Shown here in pieces: positions 1 through 9,820 of a stretch of 64,000 nt of DNA. How positions within the stretch are numbered: the first letter of the stretch is position 1; the number at the start of each line of letters is the position of its first letter. A model generated the notes under the pieces. It did not search any database and was not told where the DNA came from. It saw only the letters and a program-made list of their open reading frames with translations. The translations under genes were made by a program, and so were the position numbers. This DNA is from Rhizobium sp. TH2 (GTDB lineage: Bacteria; Pseudomonadota; Alphaproteobacteria; Rhizobiales; Rhizobiaceae): positions 4,650,001-4,714,000 of the forward strand of contig NZ_CP062231.1 in NCBI RefSeq assembly GCF_024707525.1. Reading direction: 5' to 3'.

Positions 1-45
1 CTCGGCGGCGGCTCGGGCTTCCTGCTCGCCTCATCCCTGAAATAG
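1..45 (+). CDS. 3' end of an unidentified gene (partial)
   Basis: Reading frame 1 is open from the first base and stops at TAG 43-45. It gives a short Gly-rich, hydrophobic tail (LGGGSGFLLASSLK) that looks like the C-terminus of a real protein, perhaps of a CoA-handling or thiolase-like enzyme. Only 14 residues are visible, so no family can be assigned. It ends 9 bases before the MarR gene on the same strand, so the two may be co-transcribed. Confidence 0.4.
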   Translation, partial: LGGGSGFLLASSLK

Positions 46-54
46 AGCATTGGC

Positions 55-561
55 ATGATCGAACGCTTCTCCGGCACAGTGCTCCGGCCGCTTGACGGCC
101 CCGAAGCCAAGCGTCCGACAATGGGCGAGATCGGCCTCAACAACTTCGCGCCCTATCTGATGAACCGGGTGATCTCGCGCTGGAACGCCAATCTCGCTGA
201 CGACCTCAAGTCGCTCGACATGACGACGGCGAAGATGCGGGCGCTGGCCATCCTGTCGATCACGCCATCGGTGACGATCAACGAGCTCTCCGTCTTCGCG
301 GTGACCGAGCAATCGACCATGAGCCGCACGCTGGATTCCCTTGAGGACCAGGGCTACATCCGCCGCCAGCCGCGACCGGAGGACATGCGCATCCGCGACG
401 TGACGATCACCGAGGACGGCCGCGCCGCCTTCGAAAAAATCTGGCCGACCATGTATGACGACTTCCTCAAGATGTTCCAGGGCATCGAGGAGGAGGAGTA
501 CAAGACCTTCGTGGCGGTGCTTCACCGGGTGCTGCAGAATATTCGGCTGCATGACATTTGA
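55..561 (+). CDS. MarR-family transcriptional regulator
   Basis: A 168-residue protein with the winged-helix layout of the MarR family, usually dimeric repressors that respond to aromatic or CoA ligands. The recognition helices fall at about residues 74-99 (TINELSVFAVTEQSTMSRTL) and the wing at about 103-120 (RRQPRPEDMRIRDVTITEDG), flanked by dimerisation helices. The ATG at 55 lies just after the stop of the upstream frame. An in-frame ATG at 121 would give a more typical MarR length and cannot be excluded, since neither has a strong Shine-Dalgarno sequence. It converges on the indolepyruvate oxidoreductase genes. The family assignment is firm; the ligand is unknown. Confidence 0.85.
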   Translation: MIERFSGTVLRPLDGPEAKRPTMGEIGLNNFAPYLMNRVISRWNANLADDLKSLDMTTAKMRALAILSITPSVTINELSVFAVTEQSTMSRTLDSLEDQGYIRRQPRPEDMRIRDVTITEDGRAAFEKIWPTMYDDFLKMFQGIEEEEYKTFVAVLHRVLQNIRLHDI

Positions 562-575
562 GGGCGGCGCGAGGC

Positions 576-2135
576 CTAAAGCGTCGCTACCGTCTTGAGC
601 GCTCCATCCAGCGCAATACCACCCTCGTCGAGCAACGCCGCCTGCTTCAACCGCCGCAGCCAGTCGGCACCGTCCTCGCGGTCGAGCAGCATAGGCAGCG
701 CCGAGAGCACCCGGTCGAACTTCGACAGACCGCGCGAATGAGTGTCCGAATAGCCCTTGACCAGACGGCGGGCGGCGAGCACCTCGGTCGCGAGATCGTA
801 ATTCCGGGGCAGCAGTTCGGTCGCCGTCTTCAGCCAGGTTTCCATGTGTTCCATCTCGCGGCTGTGCCGCAGCGTGCCGCGCCGGCGGCTGCGCATGGCG
901 GAGACCAGATAGAGTCCCATGAACCAGAAGAGGGTGGCCGTCCTCACGCGCCTGCCCTTGTTGACCCGCCGATCGAGGAAAGCGAAAACCTTGGGGTGGT
1001 TCTCGATCCAGAGACCCAGCTTCTTCGGCAGCGTTCCGCAGACCTCTTCCATGCGCGGATGCATGTATTCCGTCATGTAGACCACTTGGTCATCCCTGGC
1101 GCCGACTTCCTTGCGGACGCGTTCGAAGCGCGACTCGCGCACCTTGAGGTCGGCAACGCGGATCACGTCATCATAAGCCATGGCCACGGCGACATACTTT
1201 GCCGCTTGCAGCGTGAAGGCGAAACCCTTGGCCTCGCCGTCATTGGACCGGTCGAGCGCTAGAAGCGTGGCGACACGATCGAGATATTCGCCAGCATAGG
1301 CGGGATCCTGGAAATCGGTCAGCTTCTTCGCGCCGGCATAGAGCATGGCATGCACTTCCGCCGGAAACGCCGTGCGGATACGGGCCAGCAACTGGTCGAG
1401 CGCGGGATGGCCGGCCGATGATGGCAGTGGGTCGAGCCGTTTCACCGGTTTGGCCGAGACGGGATCGCGCGGCTTGTTCTGCGCGCGGTCGAACGCCGCG
1501 CCAAACGCCTTGATCGACGGCTCGATGCCCTTGCCGCCGGCGCGAACCGTTGCTTCGAAGGCCTCGCGCGGGAATGGAAGAGCTCCCGAACCCGCCAGAG
1601 CGCCGAACATCGAGGCCGATATGACGCTGCCGTTCTTCACCGCGAGCGCTTCCATGTCGAAGGCGATGGTGCGTTTGGCGGCAAAATCCGTCGCGTCGAC
1701 CACGACCTCGGGATTGCCGATGCCGTCGCCAGGCGTCTGCTTCTCGGCGACCGCGAAGGAGCGATGGGTCGAGGCGATCAGCGTGGTCTTGTCGGGTGTC
1801 ACGAGGCCGCGCAGCACCGAGCGTCCGGCCTCCATCAGTTCCGCCGCCATGACGACATCGACATCGCCGGGCGTCGGCATCAGCGAGAAGATCGGCGCGT
1901 GGCCATCCTTCTCCGGCAGCATCTCGATGTAATAGATGGTCGCGCCGGTGCGCTGGGCGACACCCGGCACGGACGTCGTCTGCGCCATCCAGCCCTGTGC
2001 TTCGGCCATGCTGACGATCCAGTCGGCGAGCACCCCGCCGCCCTGGCCACCCATGGCGAGCACGGCGATGGCAAGCGGCTTGTCGGTGGATTGGCGGATC
2101 GGGGCCGCCGGATCGATAGAAACATGCTCGTTCAT
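576..2135 (-). CDS. iorB: Indolepyruvate:ferredoxin oxidoreductase, beta subunit (IorB type)
   Basis: A 519-residue partner subunit of the enzyme that oxidatively decarboxylates aryl-pyruvates (indolepyruvate, phenylpyruvate) to aryl-acetyl-CoA with ferredoxin as acceptor. The N-terminal third is the pyruvate-ferredoxin-oxidoreductase gamma-like domain with its Gly-rich loop (MGGQGGGVL, about residues 28-36). The long C-terminal extension, about 300 residues, is the kind found in fused proteobacterial IorB proteins. I chose ATG 2135 because it is preceded by AAGGATC and gives the usual MNEH-like start. A start at 2156 would overlap the upstream gene. It follows iorA on the minus strand with a 10-base gap, so they form one operon. 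Confidence 0.85.
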   Translation of the reverse strand: MNEHVSIDPAAPIRQSTDKPLAIAVLAMGGQGGGVLADWIVSMAEAQGWMAQTTSVPGVAQRTGATIYYIEMLPEKDGHAPIFSLMPTPGDVDVVMAAELMEAGRSVLRGLVTPDKTTLIASTHRSFAVAEKQTPGDGIGNPEVVVDATDFAAKRTIAFDMEALAVKNGSVISASMFGALAGSGALPFPREAFEATVRAGGKGIEPSIKAFGAAFDRAQNKPRDPVSAKPVKRLDPLPSSAGHPALDQLLARIRTAFPAEVHAMLYAGAKKLTDFQDPAYAGEYLDRVATLLALDRSNDGEAKGFAFTLQAAKYVAVAMAYDDVIRVADLKVRESRFERVRKEVGARDDQVVYMTEYMHPRMEEVCGTLPKKLGLWIENHPKVFAFLDRRVNKGRRVRTATLFWFMGLYLVSAMRSRRRGTLRHSREMEHMETWLKTATELLPRNYDLATEVLAARRLVKGYSDTHSRGLSKFDRVLSALPMLLDREDGADWLRRLKQAALLDEGGIALDGALKTVATL

Positions 2136-2145
2136 GATGCGATCC

Positions 2146-4299
2146 TTAGTCGGCAAACAACACGCGGCGCGACTGGCGGCGGGCCTGGAGCCAGCCGATC
2201 ACAGCGCCACGGACTCGGGCGACAAAGCGATCCCAGCCGGTCGGATTGTGGATGATGTCGGCGCGATAGAAGGACGGACAGAGAACGGCGGCTTCGGATA
2301 CCTCGCCGCAATTGCCGCAGCCAACGCAATTGTTGTCGATTGCCGCGACCGGGTCATCCTTCAGCGGATCGTCGGTGTGCTTGACCGACAGCGACGGGCA
2401 GCCGGAGAGGCGGATACAGGCGTGATCGCCGGTGCAGACATCCTCGTCGACGCCGAAGCGCTCCTTGACCATGCGCTTGCCGTCCTTCACCGCCTTGGCG
2501 AATTGCGGCTTCACCCGGCGCTGCTTGTTGAGCATGCATTCGGAGGAGGCCACGATGATCTTCGGGCCTTCCTCCTTGGTGGTCAGCGCCTCGCGCAGCG
2601 TGTCGCGCATCTTGGTGACGTCATAGGTATGGTCGATCTGGCGAACCCAGGTTGCGCCCACGCCTTTCACGGCATTGACAATCGAATTGTTGGTTTTGCG
2701 CCGGGGGTTTTCGGCGCGCGAGGACAGGATGTCCTGGCCACCCGTCGCCGCCGAATAGAAATTGTCGACGACGAGGATGACGCCGTCCTGCTTGTTGAAC
2801 ACGGCATTGCCGATCGATGTGGCAAGCCCGTTGTGCCAGAAGCCGCCGTCGCCCATGACGGAGATCACACGCTTGTCGGCCTTGACGTTGAAGGCCGAGG
2901 CGGCCGCCGGCGACAGGCCGTAGCCCATGGTGGTCGAGCCGATATTGAAAGGCGGCAGGATCGAAAACAGGTGGCAGCCGATATCGCCCGACACATGGTG
3001 CTGGCCAAGCTCGCTCTCTACCAGCTTCATAGCGGCGAAGATCGGACGCTCAGGACAGCCGATGCAGAAACCCGGCGGACGTGGCGGCACGACTTCGGCA
3101 AGTGCCTTTACTTTTGGATCGTTCAGCACATTTGTCGGATCCGGTATCGGCGGCTGGTTGCCGAGCAGAACGCGCTGATAGGTTTCCAGGAAGCTCTTGA
3201 TGCCTTTGACGAGGACCGGCGCGGTATATTCGCCGCCCATCGGCAGGACATCCTTGCCCGACAGCTTTGTCTGGATATCGCGGCGGCGCAGCAGCGTGTT
3301 GAGCGACTGCTCGATATATTCGGGGGCGCCTTCCTCGACCATCAGCACGGCTTGCTTGCCGATGCAGAAATCCGCGATCTCCTCGTCTATGAGCGGATAG
3401 GATACGTTCATCACATAGAGCGGTACCGAGGATTCGCCATAGACGTCGGCTAGCCCGAGTTGTTGGAGCGCCCGCATCACGCCATTATAGAGCCCGCCCT
3501 GGAGGATGATGCCGACCGCGCCTTCGGACGGCCCGAAATATTCGTTGAGCTTGCGCTCGCGGATGAAATTGACGGCCGCCGGCCAGCGCTTCTCGAGCTT
3601 TTCCTTCTCGTGCATGAAGGATGCCGGCGGCAGCACGATGCGGTTGACATCGCGCACCGGGTTTTCGAGTGCCTGCCGGAGCGTGAAATCCGGCCGCCTG
3701 TTGTCCTTGGCGACGAACTGGCCGTGCACGTGGCAACTACGAATGCCGACCTGCAGCATGACGGGCGTGTTCGACGCTTCCGAAAGCTGGAAGCCCTGCT
3801 CCACGATATCGACGATGGAGGGCAGGTTGGGGCGCGGCGTCAGCAGCCAGAGCTGCGATTTCATCGCAAAGGCATGGCTCCGCTCCTGCATGATCGAGGA
3901 GCCTTCGCCATAATCTTCGCCGATGATGATCATCGCGCCGCCGGTCACCCCGCCCGAGGAAAGGTTCGAAAGCGCGTCCGAGGCGACATTGGTGCCGGCC
4001 GTCGATTTCCAGGTGACCGCACCGCGCACCGGATACATCACGGAGGCCGACAGCATCGCCGCCGCCGCAGCTTCCGACGCCGACGTCTCGAAATGAACGC
4101 CGAGATCTTCCATCACGTCCTTGGCATCGGCCAGCACATCCATCAGGTGCGAAATCGGCGAGCCCTGATAGCCGCCGACATAGGAGACACCCGATTGCAG
4201 AAGCGCCTTGGTGATGGCGAGAATGCCCTCGCCACGGAAGATTTCACCGTCACCGAGCTTGAGGTCCTCGACCTCTCTCGCAAATGATCTCTCAGCCAC
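2146..4299 (-). CDS. iorA: Indolepyruvate:ferredoxin oxidoreductase, alpha subunit (IorA type)
   Basis: A thiamine-diphosphate-dependent subunit of about 717 residues. The N-terminal part has the pyrimidine-binding region (YVGGYQGSPISHLMDVLADA). The C-terminal half has the TPP-binding GDGGFW...N stretch and ends in an iron-sulfur domain with CVGCGNCGE...LCPSF and a second Cys cluster (CTGDHACIRLSGC). The GTG at 4299 is the best start: GGGAGG lies a few bases upstream and the protein then begins with the family-typical AERSFAREVEDLKLGDGE. Upstream ATG codons at 4365 and earlier would add an unconserved tail. It probably yields indoleacetyl-CoA or phenylacetyl-CoA during amino-acid breakdown. 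The operon is divergent from the dipeptide ABC operon. Confidence 0.88.
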   Translation of the reverse strand: MAERSFAREVEDLKLGDGEIFRGEGILAITKALLQSGVSYVGGYQGSPISHLMDVLADAKDVMEDLGVHFETSASEAAAAAMLSASVMYPVRGAVTWKSTAGTNVASDALSNLSSGGVTGGAMIIIGEDYGEGSSIMQERSHAFAMKSQLWLLTPRPNLPSIVDIVEQGFQLSEASNTPVMLQVGIRSCHVHGQFVAKDNRRPDFTLRQALENPVRDVNRIVLPPASFMHEKEKLEKRWPAAVNFIRERKLNEYFGPSEGAVGIILQGGLYNGVMRALQQLGLADVYGESSVPLYVMNVSYPLIDEEIADFCIGKQAVLMVEEGAPEYIEQSLNTLLRRRDIQTKLSGKDVLPMGGEYTAPVLVKGIKSFLETYQRVLLGNQPPIPDPTNVLNDPKVKALAEVVPPRPPGFCIGCPERPIFAAMKLVESELGQHHVSGDIGCHLFSILPPFNIGSTTMGYGLSPAAASAFNVKADKRVISVMGDGGFWHNGLATSIGNAVFNKQDGVILVVDNFYSAATGGQDILSSRAENPRRKTNNSIVNAVKGVGATWVRQIDHTYDVTKMRDTLREALTTKEEGPKIIVASSECMLNKQRRVKPQFAKAVKDGKRMVKERFGVDEDVCTGDHACIRLSGCPSLSVKHTDDPLKDDPVAAIDNNCVGCGNCGEVSEAAVLCPSFYRADIIHNPTGWDRFVARVRGAVIGWLQARRQSRRVLFAD

Positions 4300-4447
4300 T
4301 GCCTGACCTCCCTGACCTCGTTTAGAGGCGCCGTCTCTGAAACATGCAAAATCATATTTCTTCATATGCGCAATTGTCAAACAACAAATGGCCCCATGTG
4401 CCTTACCAAGTGAGAGCGGACGCGTTTGGCGCCTCGGGACGACATTA

Positions 4448-4463
4448 ATATGCGTCAGCATAT
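4448..4463. repeat. 16-base inverted repeat in the iorA/ABC control region
   Basis: The sequence atatgc-gtca-gcatat has perfect 6-base arms around a 4-base centre, located between divergent operons. It could be an operator for a regulator not identified here, but a match this short can arise by chance. Confidence 0.3.
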
Positions 4464-4523
4464 AATGCGTGCCAAAATCATCGAAACAAGCGAAAGAATC
4501 CGCTTGCAAAATTCCAGACGCTT

Positions 4524-4539
4524 ATTTTAAGATTAAAAC
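4524..4539. promoter_or_regulatory. Shared operator-like palindrome, site 1 (ATTTTAA-GA-TTAAAAC)
   Basis: This site has TTTTAA/TTAAAA half-sites around a GA centre. It overlaps the candidate -10 box of the dipeptide ABC operon, a position typical of repression. It is one of eight related intergenic sites in this window. Confidence 0.5.
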
Positions 4540-4617
4540 ATTCCGATCAACAAAAATTGACGGCACGAGCAAACGCATTGCGGATGCCGCCGTACAGGGG
4601 AACGACGGAGTTCAGAC

Positions 4618-6153
4618 ATGATTGATATTACACGCCGCCAGACGCTAGGTCTGGGTGCTGCCGCCTTCTTGACGAGCGTTCTGGCCGGCCGGATGCCGGT
4701 GCAGGCCGCCGAGCCCGGCACGCTGACGATCGCCTTCAACGTCAACCTGCCTTCATTCGACCCGACGGTCGGTCCCTCCGCCGTCAACCCGACGATCCAG
4801 GCCATCTATCGCTCGATCTTCGACCAATATGTCGGCCAGGCTCCCGACCTGAAGTTCCAGCCGGGACTTCTGACTGCCTGGGGCTGGAACGACGACAAGA
4901 CCAAGGTCTGGATGGATGTCCGCGAGGGCGTGACCTGGCACGACGGTTCGCCCTTCAGCCCGGAAGATGTCGTCTGGTCGCTGGAACGCGCCGCCAACGA
5001 AAAGACCGGCAACCCGATCCAGTTCATCTGGTCCACTGCCGGCAACTACAAGATTGAAGGCAACAAGATCACCGGCGATGTGGTTCGCTTCGAGCCCACA
5101 TTCTTCATGTGGATGGCGTTCCTGACCGGCTATATCCTGCCCAAGGCCTATTACGAGAAGGTCGGCGCTGAAGGCTTCGAGAAGAAGCCGGTCGGCACCG
5201 GTCCCTATATGGTCGATGCCTATGAAGGCAACGCTTTCCTGCGCCTCAGGGCCAATCCGAACTATTGGGGCGACAAGCCCGCCTTCGAGACGGTGATCTT
5301 CAAGTTCGTGCCCGATGGCACGAGTCGCGTCGCCGAAATCGAATCCGGCTCCTCGGACATCACGCTGGAAATCTCCTATGAGGATTTCGACCGCCTCAAG
5401 GAGAAGGAAGGGCTCGCCGGCGTCGCCACCCCGATTTCCGATATCGGCATGATCTTCCTCAACAATATCGATGTGATGAACGACAAGAATGTCCGTCTTG
5501 CTGCAAATCACGCCATCGACAAGAAGGCGATCGTCGAGCGTCTGCTCCGCGGCTACGGCGTGCCGCTCGACACGCTCGAAGCCCCGGAATATTCGGCCTA
5601 CGATGCGTCGATCAAGGTCCCGTATGATCCCGAACTCGCCAAGAAGCTGCTCGCCGACTCCGGCTTCTCGACCGACAAGCCGGTCAAGTTCAAGATCCAG
5701 TCGACGCGCGGCCTGAAGCCGAAGGACTACGAAATGGTCCAGGCGATCGTCGGCATGTGGCGCAAGGTGGGCATCGAGGCCGAGATCGAGGTCTACGAAA
5801 TCGCCAAGCATTACGAGCTTCGCGCCGCCGACCAACTCGCACCGGCCGCCTTCTACAACTGGGGCAATGCGATCGGTGACCCGACGACATCCACTGGTTT
5901 TGCGATGTTCGGCCCCTCGCCGCACTCGGTCTGGAACACCGACGACCTCGACGGCATGATCGGCCCGCTCTGGGGCGAGAAGGACGAAGCCAAGCGCATC
6001 GCCGGCTGGAAGGCCGTCAGCAAGTATATCGCCGAGCAGGGCTATGTGATCCCGCTGCTGCAATATGCCCAGCCTGTTGTCTACAAGTCCGCGCTCAAGG
6101 TGACGCCGAACGTGTCCGGCGCTCTCCAGCCGACGCTTGTCTCCAAGGCATGA
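4618..6153 (+). CDS. Dipeptide/oligopeptide-type ABC transporter, substrate-binding protein
   Basis: A 511-residue periplasmic protein of the SBP family 5 (DppA/OppA/NikA type). The N-terminus has a signal sequence with a twin-arginine-like motif (TRRQTLGLGAAAF) ending near residue 31 (VQA-AE). The body shows family hallmarks: FDPTVG, the WHDGSPFSPEDVVWSLERA stretch and the VGTGPYMVDAY region. It is the first gene of a five-gene operon encoding a complete importer. The substrate may be a peptide or another small molecule; the aromatic catabolic context hints at an aromatic compound, but that is inference. An intercistronic hairpin lies just downstream. Confidence 0.88.
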   Translation: MIDITRRQTLGLGAAAFLTSVLAGRMPVQAAEPGTLTIAFNVNLPSFDPTVGPSAVNPTIQAIYRSIFDQYVGQAPDLKFQPGLLTAWGWNDDKTKVWMDVREGVTWHDGSPFSPEDVVWSLERAANEKTGNPIQFIWSTAGNYKIEGNKITGDVVRFEPTFFMWMAFLTGYILPKAYYEKVGAEGFEKKPVGTGPYMVDAYEGNAFLRLRANPNYWGDKPAFETVIFKFVPDGTSRVAEIESGSSDITLEISYEDFDRLKEKEGLAGVATPISDIGMIFLNNIDVMNDKNVRLAANHAIDKKAIVERLLRGYGVPLDTLEAPEYSAYDASIKVPYDPELAKKLLADSGFSTDKPVKFKIQSTRGLKPKDYEMVQAIVGMWRKVGIEAEIEVYEIAKHYELRAADQLAPAAFYNWGNAIGDPTTSTGFAMFGPSPHSVWNTDDLDGMIGPLWGEKDEAKRIAGWKAVSKYIAEQGYVIPLLQYAQPVVYKSALKVTPNVSGALQPTLVSKA

Positions 6154-6161
6154 CACTCTCC

Positions 6162-6186
6162 GGACCGGGTCGCCAAGACCCGGTCC
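6162..6186 (+). terminator. Intercistronic hairpin after the binding-protein gene
   Basis: GGACCGGGT and ACCCGGTCC form a perfect 9-bp stem around a 7-base loop, 9 bases after the stop codon, followed by a pyrimidine-rich stretch rather than a full T-run. Such hairpins often stabilise the binding-protein mRNA or partly terminate transcription, so that the binding protein is made in excess of the membrane components. Confidence 0.6.
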
Positions 6187-6265
6187 TCCCTTTATCTCTC
6201 GCTGGCTTGCCCGGTTGGATGCGCTCGGATAGCTTTCAAGCCCCGGCTGCGTAAGGCACCTTTTT

Positions 6266-7279
6266 ATGCCCGCTCTTGCACTCTCCATTCTCAGTCGTCT
6301 TGGCCTTGCGGCAATCACTCTGCTCGGGGTCGGCGTCGTGGTCTTCGTGCTCCTGCGCGTCGTGCCAGGTGATCCGATCGCGATGATGATTTCGCCCGGC
6401 TCGACACCCGAGCAGATCGCGCAGATGCGCGCGCATTACGGTCTCGACGGCTCGATCCTGTCGCAGTTCTGGATATGGCTGAAGGCGATCCTCGCCGGCG
6501 ATTTCGGTACATCCATCTCACTGAGACGCAGCGTGCTGGAACTGCTTGGCGAACGCCTGCCGGCCACGCTTGAACTCGCCGCCGCCGCGCTGGTATTCGC
6601 AATTGTTGTCGGCGGCGCGGTCGCGATAACAGGCACGCTGGTTCGGAGGACGTTCCTCGAACCTATCGTGGATACCGGCAACGGCACCGTACTCGCCGTA
6701 CCCGACTTCGTGTGGGCGCTGGCGCTCGTTCTCGTGTTCGGCGTGTTCTTCCCGATCTTACCCCTGTCGGGCCGGATCGATCCCAGCGTTCAGAACGACT
6801 TTGCCACGCCCTTCTATCTGCTCGAAAGCCTCGCCACGTTCCGGTTCACCGAATTCGCCGACATCTCCTCGCATATGATCATGCCGGTGCTGGCGCTCGG
6901 CCTGCCGCTTGCGGCGATCATCGCCCGCGTACTCAAGGAGGCGCTGCTCGAAGCCATGGTGCAGGACTATATCCTGCTCGCCAAGCTCAAGGGCAAATCG
7001 ACGCTGCGCCTCATCCTCCAGGAAGCGCTCCGCAACGCCGTCGGTCCGACGATCGCCCTGACCGGCGTACAGTTCACCTTCCTGATCGGCGGCACCGTCA
7101 TCGTCGAACGCATCTTCGCCTATCCTGGCATCGGCAACATGGCGATCGATGCTGTCATCAATCGCGACCTGCCGCTCATCCAGGGTCTCGTTCTGGTGTT
7201 CGGCGCGCTGTTCATCCTCATCAATCTCGGCGTCGACCTGCTCGTGGCTGCCTTCAACCCCAGGCTCCGCCATGCGTAA
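6266..7279 (+). CDS. Dipeptide-type ABC transporter permease (DppB type)
   Basis: A 337-residue inner-membrane permease of the DppB/OppB family. It starts with a hydrophobic helix followed by the family-typical VVPGDP motif. The cytoplasmic EAA-type coupling segment is recognisable near DYILLAKLKGKSTLRLILQEALRNA. About six membrane helices are predicted from hydrophobicity. It is the second gene of the operon and overlaps the next gene by 8 bases, indicating translational coupling. Confidence 0.88.
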   Translation: MPALALSILSRLGLAAITLLGVGVVVFVLLRVVPGDPIAMMISPGSTPEQIAQMRAHYGLDGSILSQFWIWLKAILAGDFGTSISLRRSVLELLGERLPATLELAAAALVFAIVVGGAVAITGTLVRRTFLEPIVDTGNGTVLAVPDFVWALALVLVFGVFFPILPLSGRIDPSVQNDFATPFYLLESLATFRFTEFADISSHMIMPVLALGLPLAAIIARVLKEALLEAMVQDYILLAKLKGKSTLRLILQEALRNAVGPTIALTGVQFTFLIGGTVIVERIFAYPGIGNMAIDAVINRDLPLIQGLVLVFGALFILINLGVDLLVAAFNPRLRHA

Positions 7280-8120
7280 GTCGCTCCGCGCCATGCTTTC
7301 CGAACCCAAGGTAATCATATCAGGTGGTTTCATCCTTCTGCTGATCCTGATGGCGCTTTTCGCGCCGTGGATCGCGCCCAAGGACCCGCTCGAACAGGAC
7401 CTGATGCTGGGCACGCTGCCGCCCGCCAATTACAGCGGCTCCGAGCCCGGCTATTGGTTCGGCACCGACGATCTCGGCCGCGACGTGCTCTCGCGCCTGA
7501 TCCACGGGACACGGATCGCGCTGATCGTCGCCTTCGTCGCCGCCGGGCTTGCCGCGCTGGTCGGCACCACATTGGGCCTGCTCGCCGGATGGTATCGCGG
7601 CTGGGTCGATGTGGTGATCTCGCGTCTGGTCGATATCTGGATGGCGTTTCCGCCGGTCCTGCTGTCGATCCTGCTTGTCGCCGTGCTCGGCTCGGGCGTG
7701 CATTCGGTGATCGCGGCCATCGTCATCATCGACTGGACGCGCTTCTGTCGCGTCGTACGCTCTGAGACAATGGCGCAGGCCCAGAACGATTATGTCACCG
7801 CGGCGCGCACCGTCGGCTTTTCGCGCTTCCGGATTCTGATCAGCGAGATTCTGCCCAATGTCGCGCCGGTGCTCGTCGCACTCGTCAGCCTCGAAATGGG
7901 CATCGCGGTGATTGTCGAGGCGATCCTCTCCTTCGTCGGCCTGTCGGTGTCGTCGGACACGCCCACCTGGGGCGGCATGATCGCCCAGGGCCGCGCCATC
8001 ATCTACCAGGGCTGGTGGGTGCTGGTGGCGCCGCTCGCCATGCTCTTCCTCACCGTTCTCGCCTTCAACCAGCTCGGCGATGGATTGCGCCGGGCACTCG
8101 ACCCGATGATGCGCCGATGA
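7272..8120 (+). CDS. Dipeptide-type ABC transporter permease (DppC type)
   Basis: A 282-residue permease, partner of the preceding DppB-type protein. ATG 7272 lies inside the end of the upstream gene and gives the normal N-terminal helix (IISGGFILLLILMALFAPWI). The family motif FGTDDLGRDVLSRLIHGTR and the coupling segment NDYVTAARTVGFSRFRILISEILPN are clear. A start at 7149 would add an out-of-frame shadow of the upstream permease and is rejected. Its stop overlaps the next start (ATGA), so the operon is tightly coupled. Confidence 0.88.
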   Translation: MRKSLRAMLSEPKVIISGGFILLLILMALFAPWIAPKDPLEQDLMLGTLPPANYSGSEPGYWFGTDDLGRDVLSRLIHGTRIALIVAFVAAGLAALVGTTLGLLAGWYRGWVDVVISRLVDIWMAFPPVLLSILLVAVLGSGVHSVIAAIVIIDWTRFCRVVRSETMAQAQNDYVTAARTVGFSRFRILISEILPNVAPVLVALVSLEMGIAVIVEAILSFVGLSVSSDTPTWGGMIAQGRAIIYQGWWVLVAPLAMLFLTVLAFNQLGDGLRRALDPMMRR

Positions 8121-8976
8121 CCGAACTGCTTCTTTCCATCACCGGACTGTCCGCCGTTTCCGATCGCGAGAATGGCGCGGCTATCCTACGGAACGTGGGG
8201 CTGACGCTGGAGCGCGGCGAAGTACGCGGCCTCGTCGGCGAGAGCGGCGCGGGCAAGTCGACCATCGCCAAGGCGCTGCTCGGCATCCTGCCACGCACCG
8301 TGCGCGTGACATCGGGTGCCATCCGCTTCGAGGGCAAGGATCTGCTCACGCTTCCGCAACGCGAATTGCGCGACATCATGGGCAGCGAGATCTCGCTGAT
8401 ACCGCAGGATCCCCAGACAGCGCTCAATCCCGGGCGCCGGATCGAGGCGCAGCTGACGGATGGCTTGCGCATGCGCCGTGGCCTCTCCGCCCGCGAGGCC
8501 CATGTCAGGGCACTCAAACTGCTCGACGAAGTTCAGATCCGTGACCCCGAGCGCGTCCTGCGCGCTTATCCGCACGAGCTCTCGGGCGGCATGCGCCAGC
8601 GCGTGCTGATCGCCGCTGCCTTCGCATTGGAACCGAAGCTGGTGGTGGCGGACGAACCGACGACCGCACTCGACGTGACCGTGCAGAAGCAGATCCTGCG
8701 GTTGATCCGCGGCATGCAGCAGGCGTATGGCACCGGCGTGATCTTCGTGACCCATGACCTCGGCGTCGTCGCCCAGATCTGCGACAGCGTCACGTTGCTC
8801 TATGCCGGCAAGGTGATCGAAGAAGGCCGCACGGCGGATGTGCTGAGCGCACCGCGTCACAACTACACCAAGGCACTGATCGCGGCCGGTCCGCGCTACG
8901 ACAGGCCCGATGCCGGACTGGAGCCCGTGCCGCAGGCGGTGTTCGACCAACTTCGCGCCGAGATCGGGATCAACAA

Positions 8977-8980
<4 letters not shown>
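8117..8980 (+). CDS. Dipeptide-type ABC transporter ATP-binding protein (DppD type)
   Basis: A 287-residue cytoplasmic ATPase that energises the importer. Visible motifs are Walker A (GESGAGKST), the ABC signature (LSGGMRQRV), Walker B with catalytic Glu (LVVADEPTTALD) and the switch His (FVTHDLG). The start at 8117 overlaps the upstream stop by four bases (ATGA). The longer frame from 8015 is a read-through shadow. The C-terminal region is shorter than in some oligopeptide ATPases that carry a full extra C-terminal domain. Confidence 0.9.
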
Positions 8981-9810
<830 letters not shown>

Positions 9811-9820
9811 CCCATGCGGC

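Larger units (their letters stand above)
4300..4617. other. Divergent intergenic region between iorA and the dipeptide ABC operon
   Basis: This 318-base gap holds the control region for two divergent operons and no convincing gene. It contains the iorA Shine-Dalgarno sequence, an atatgc-gtca-gcatat inverted repeat at 4448-4463, and a copy of the shared ATTTTAA-type palindrome at 4524-4539. A weak promoter reading toward the ABC operon (TTGCAA at 4504-4509, TAAGAT at 4528-4533, spacer 18) has its -10 box inside the palindrome. The region is visibly more AT-rich than its flanks. Confidence 0.55.

Noticed and set aside
1..45. Calling the partial first gene a thiolase
   Set aside because: Only 14 residues are visible. 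The Gly-rich tail is suggestive but not diagnostic.
558..1262. Plus-strand open frame of 234 codons
   Set aside because: It is antisense to iorB, has the Arg/His/Gln-rich composition of a GC-rich shadow frame and no ribosome-binding site.
1936..3453. Plus-strand open frame of 505 codons
   Set aside because: Antisense to iorB/iorA, which have clear cofactor and metal motifs in their own frames.
4300..4509. N-terminal extension of iorA from upstream start codons
   Set aside because: The GTG at 4299 has a strong Shine-Dalgarno sequence and the family-typical N-terminus; the extension is unconserved and crosses the operator-rich region.
4753..6318. Minus-strand open frame of 521 codons
   Set aside because: Antisense shadow of the SBP family 5 gene; its composition follows the complementary codons and no family is recognisable.
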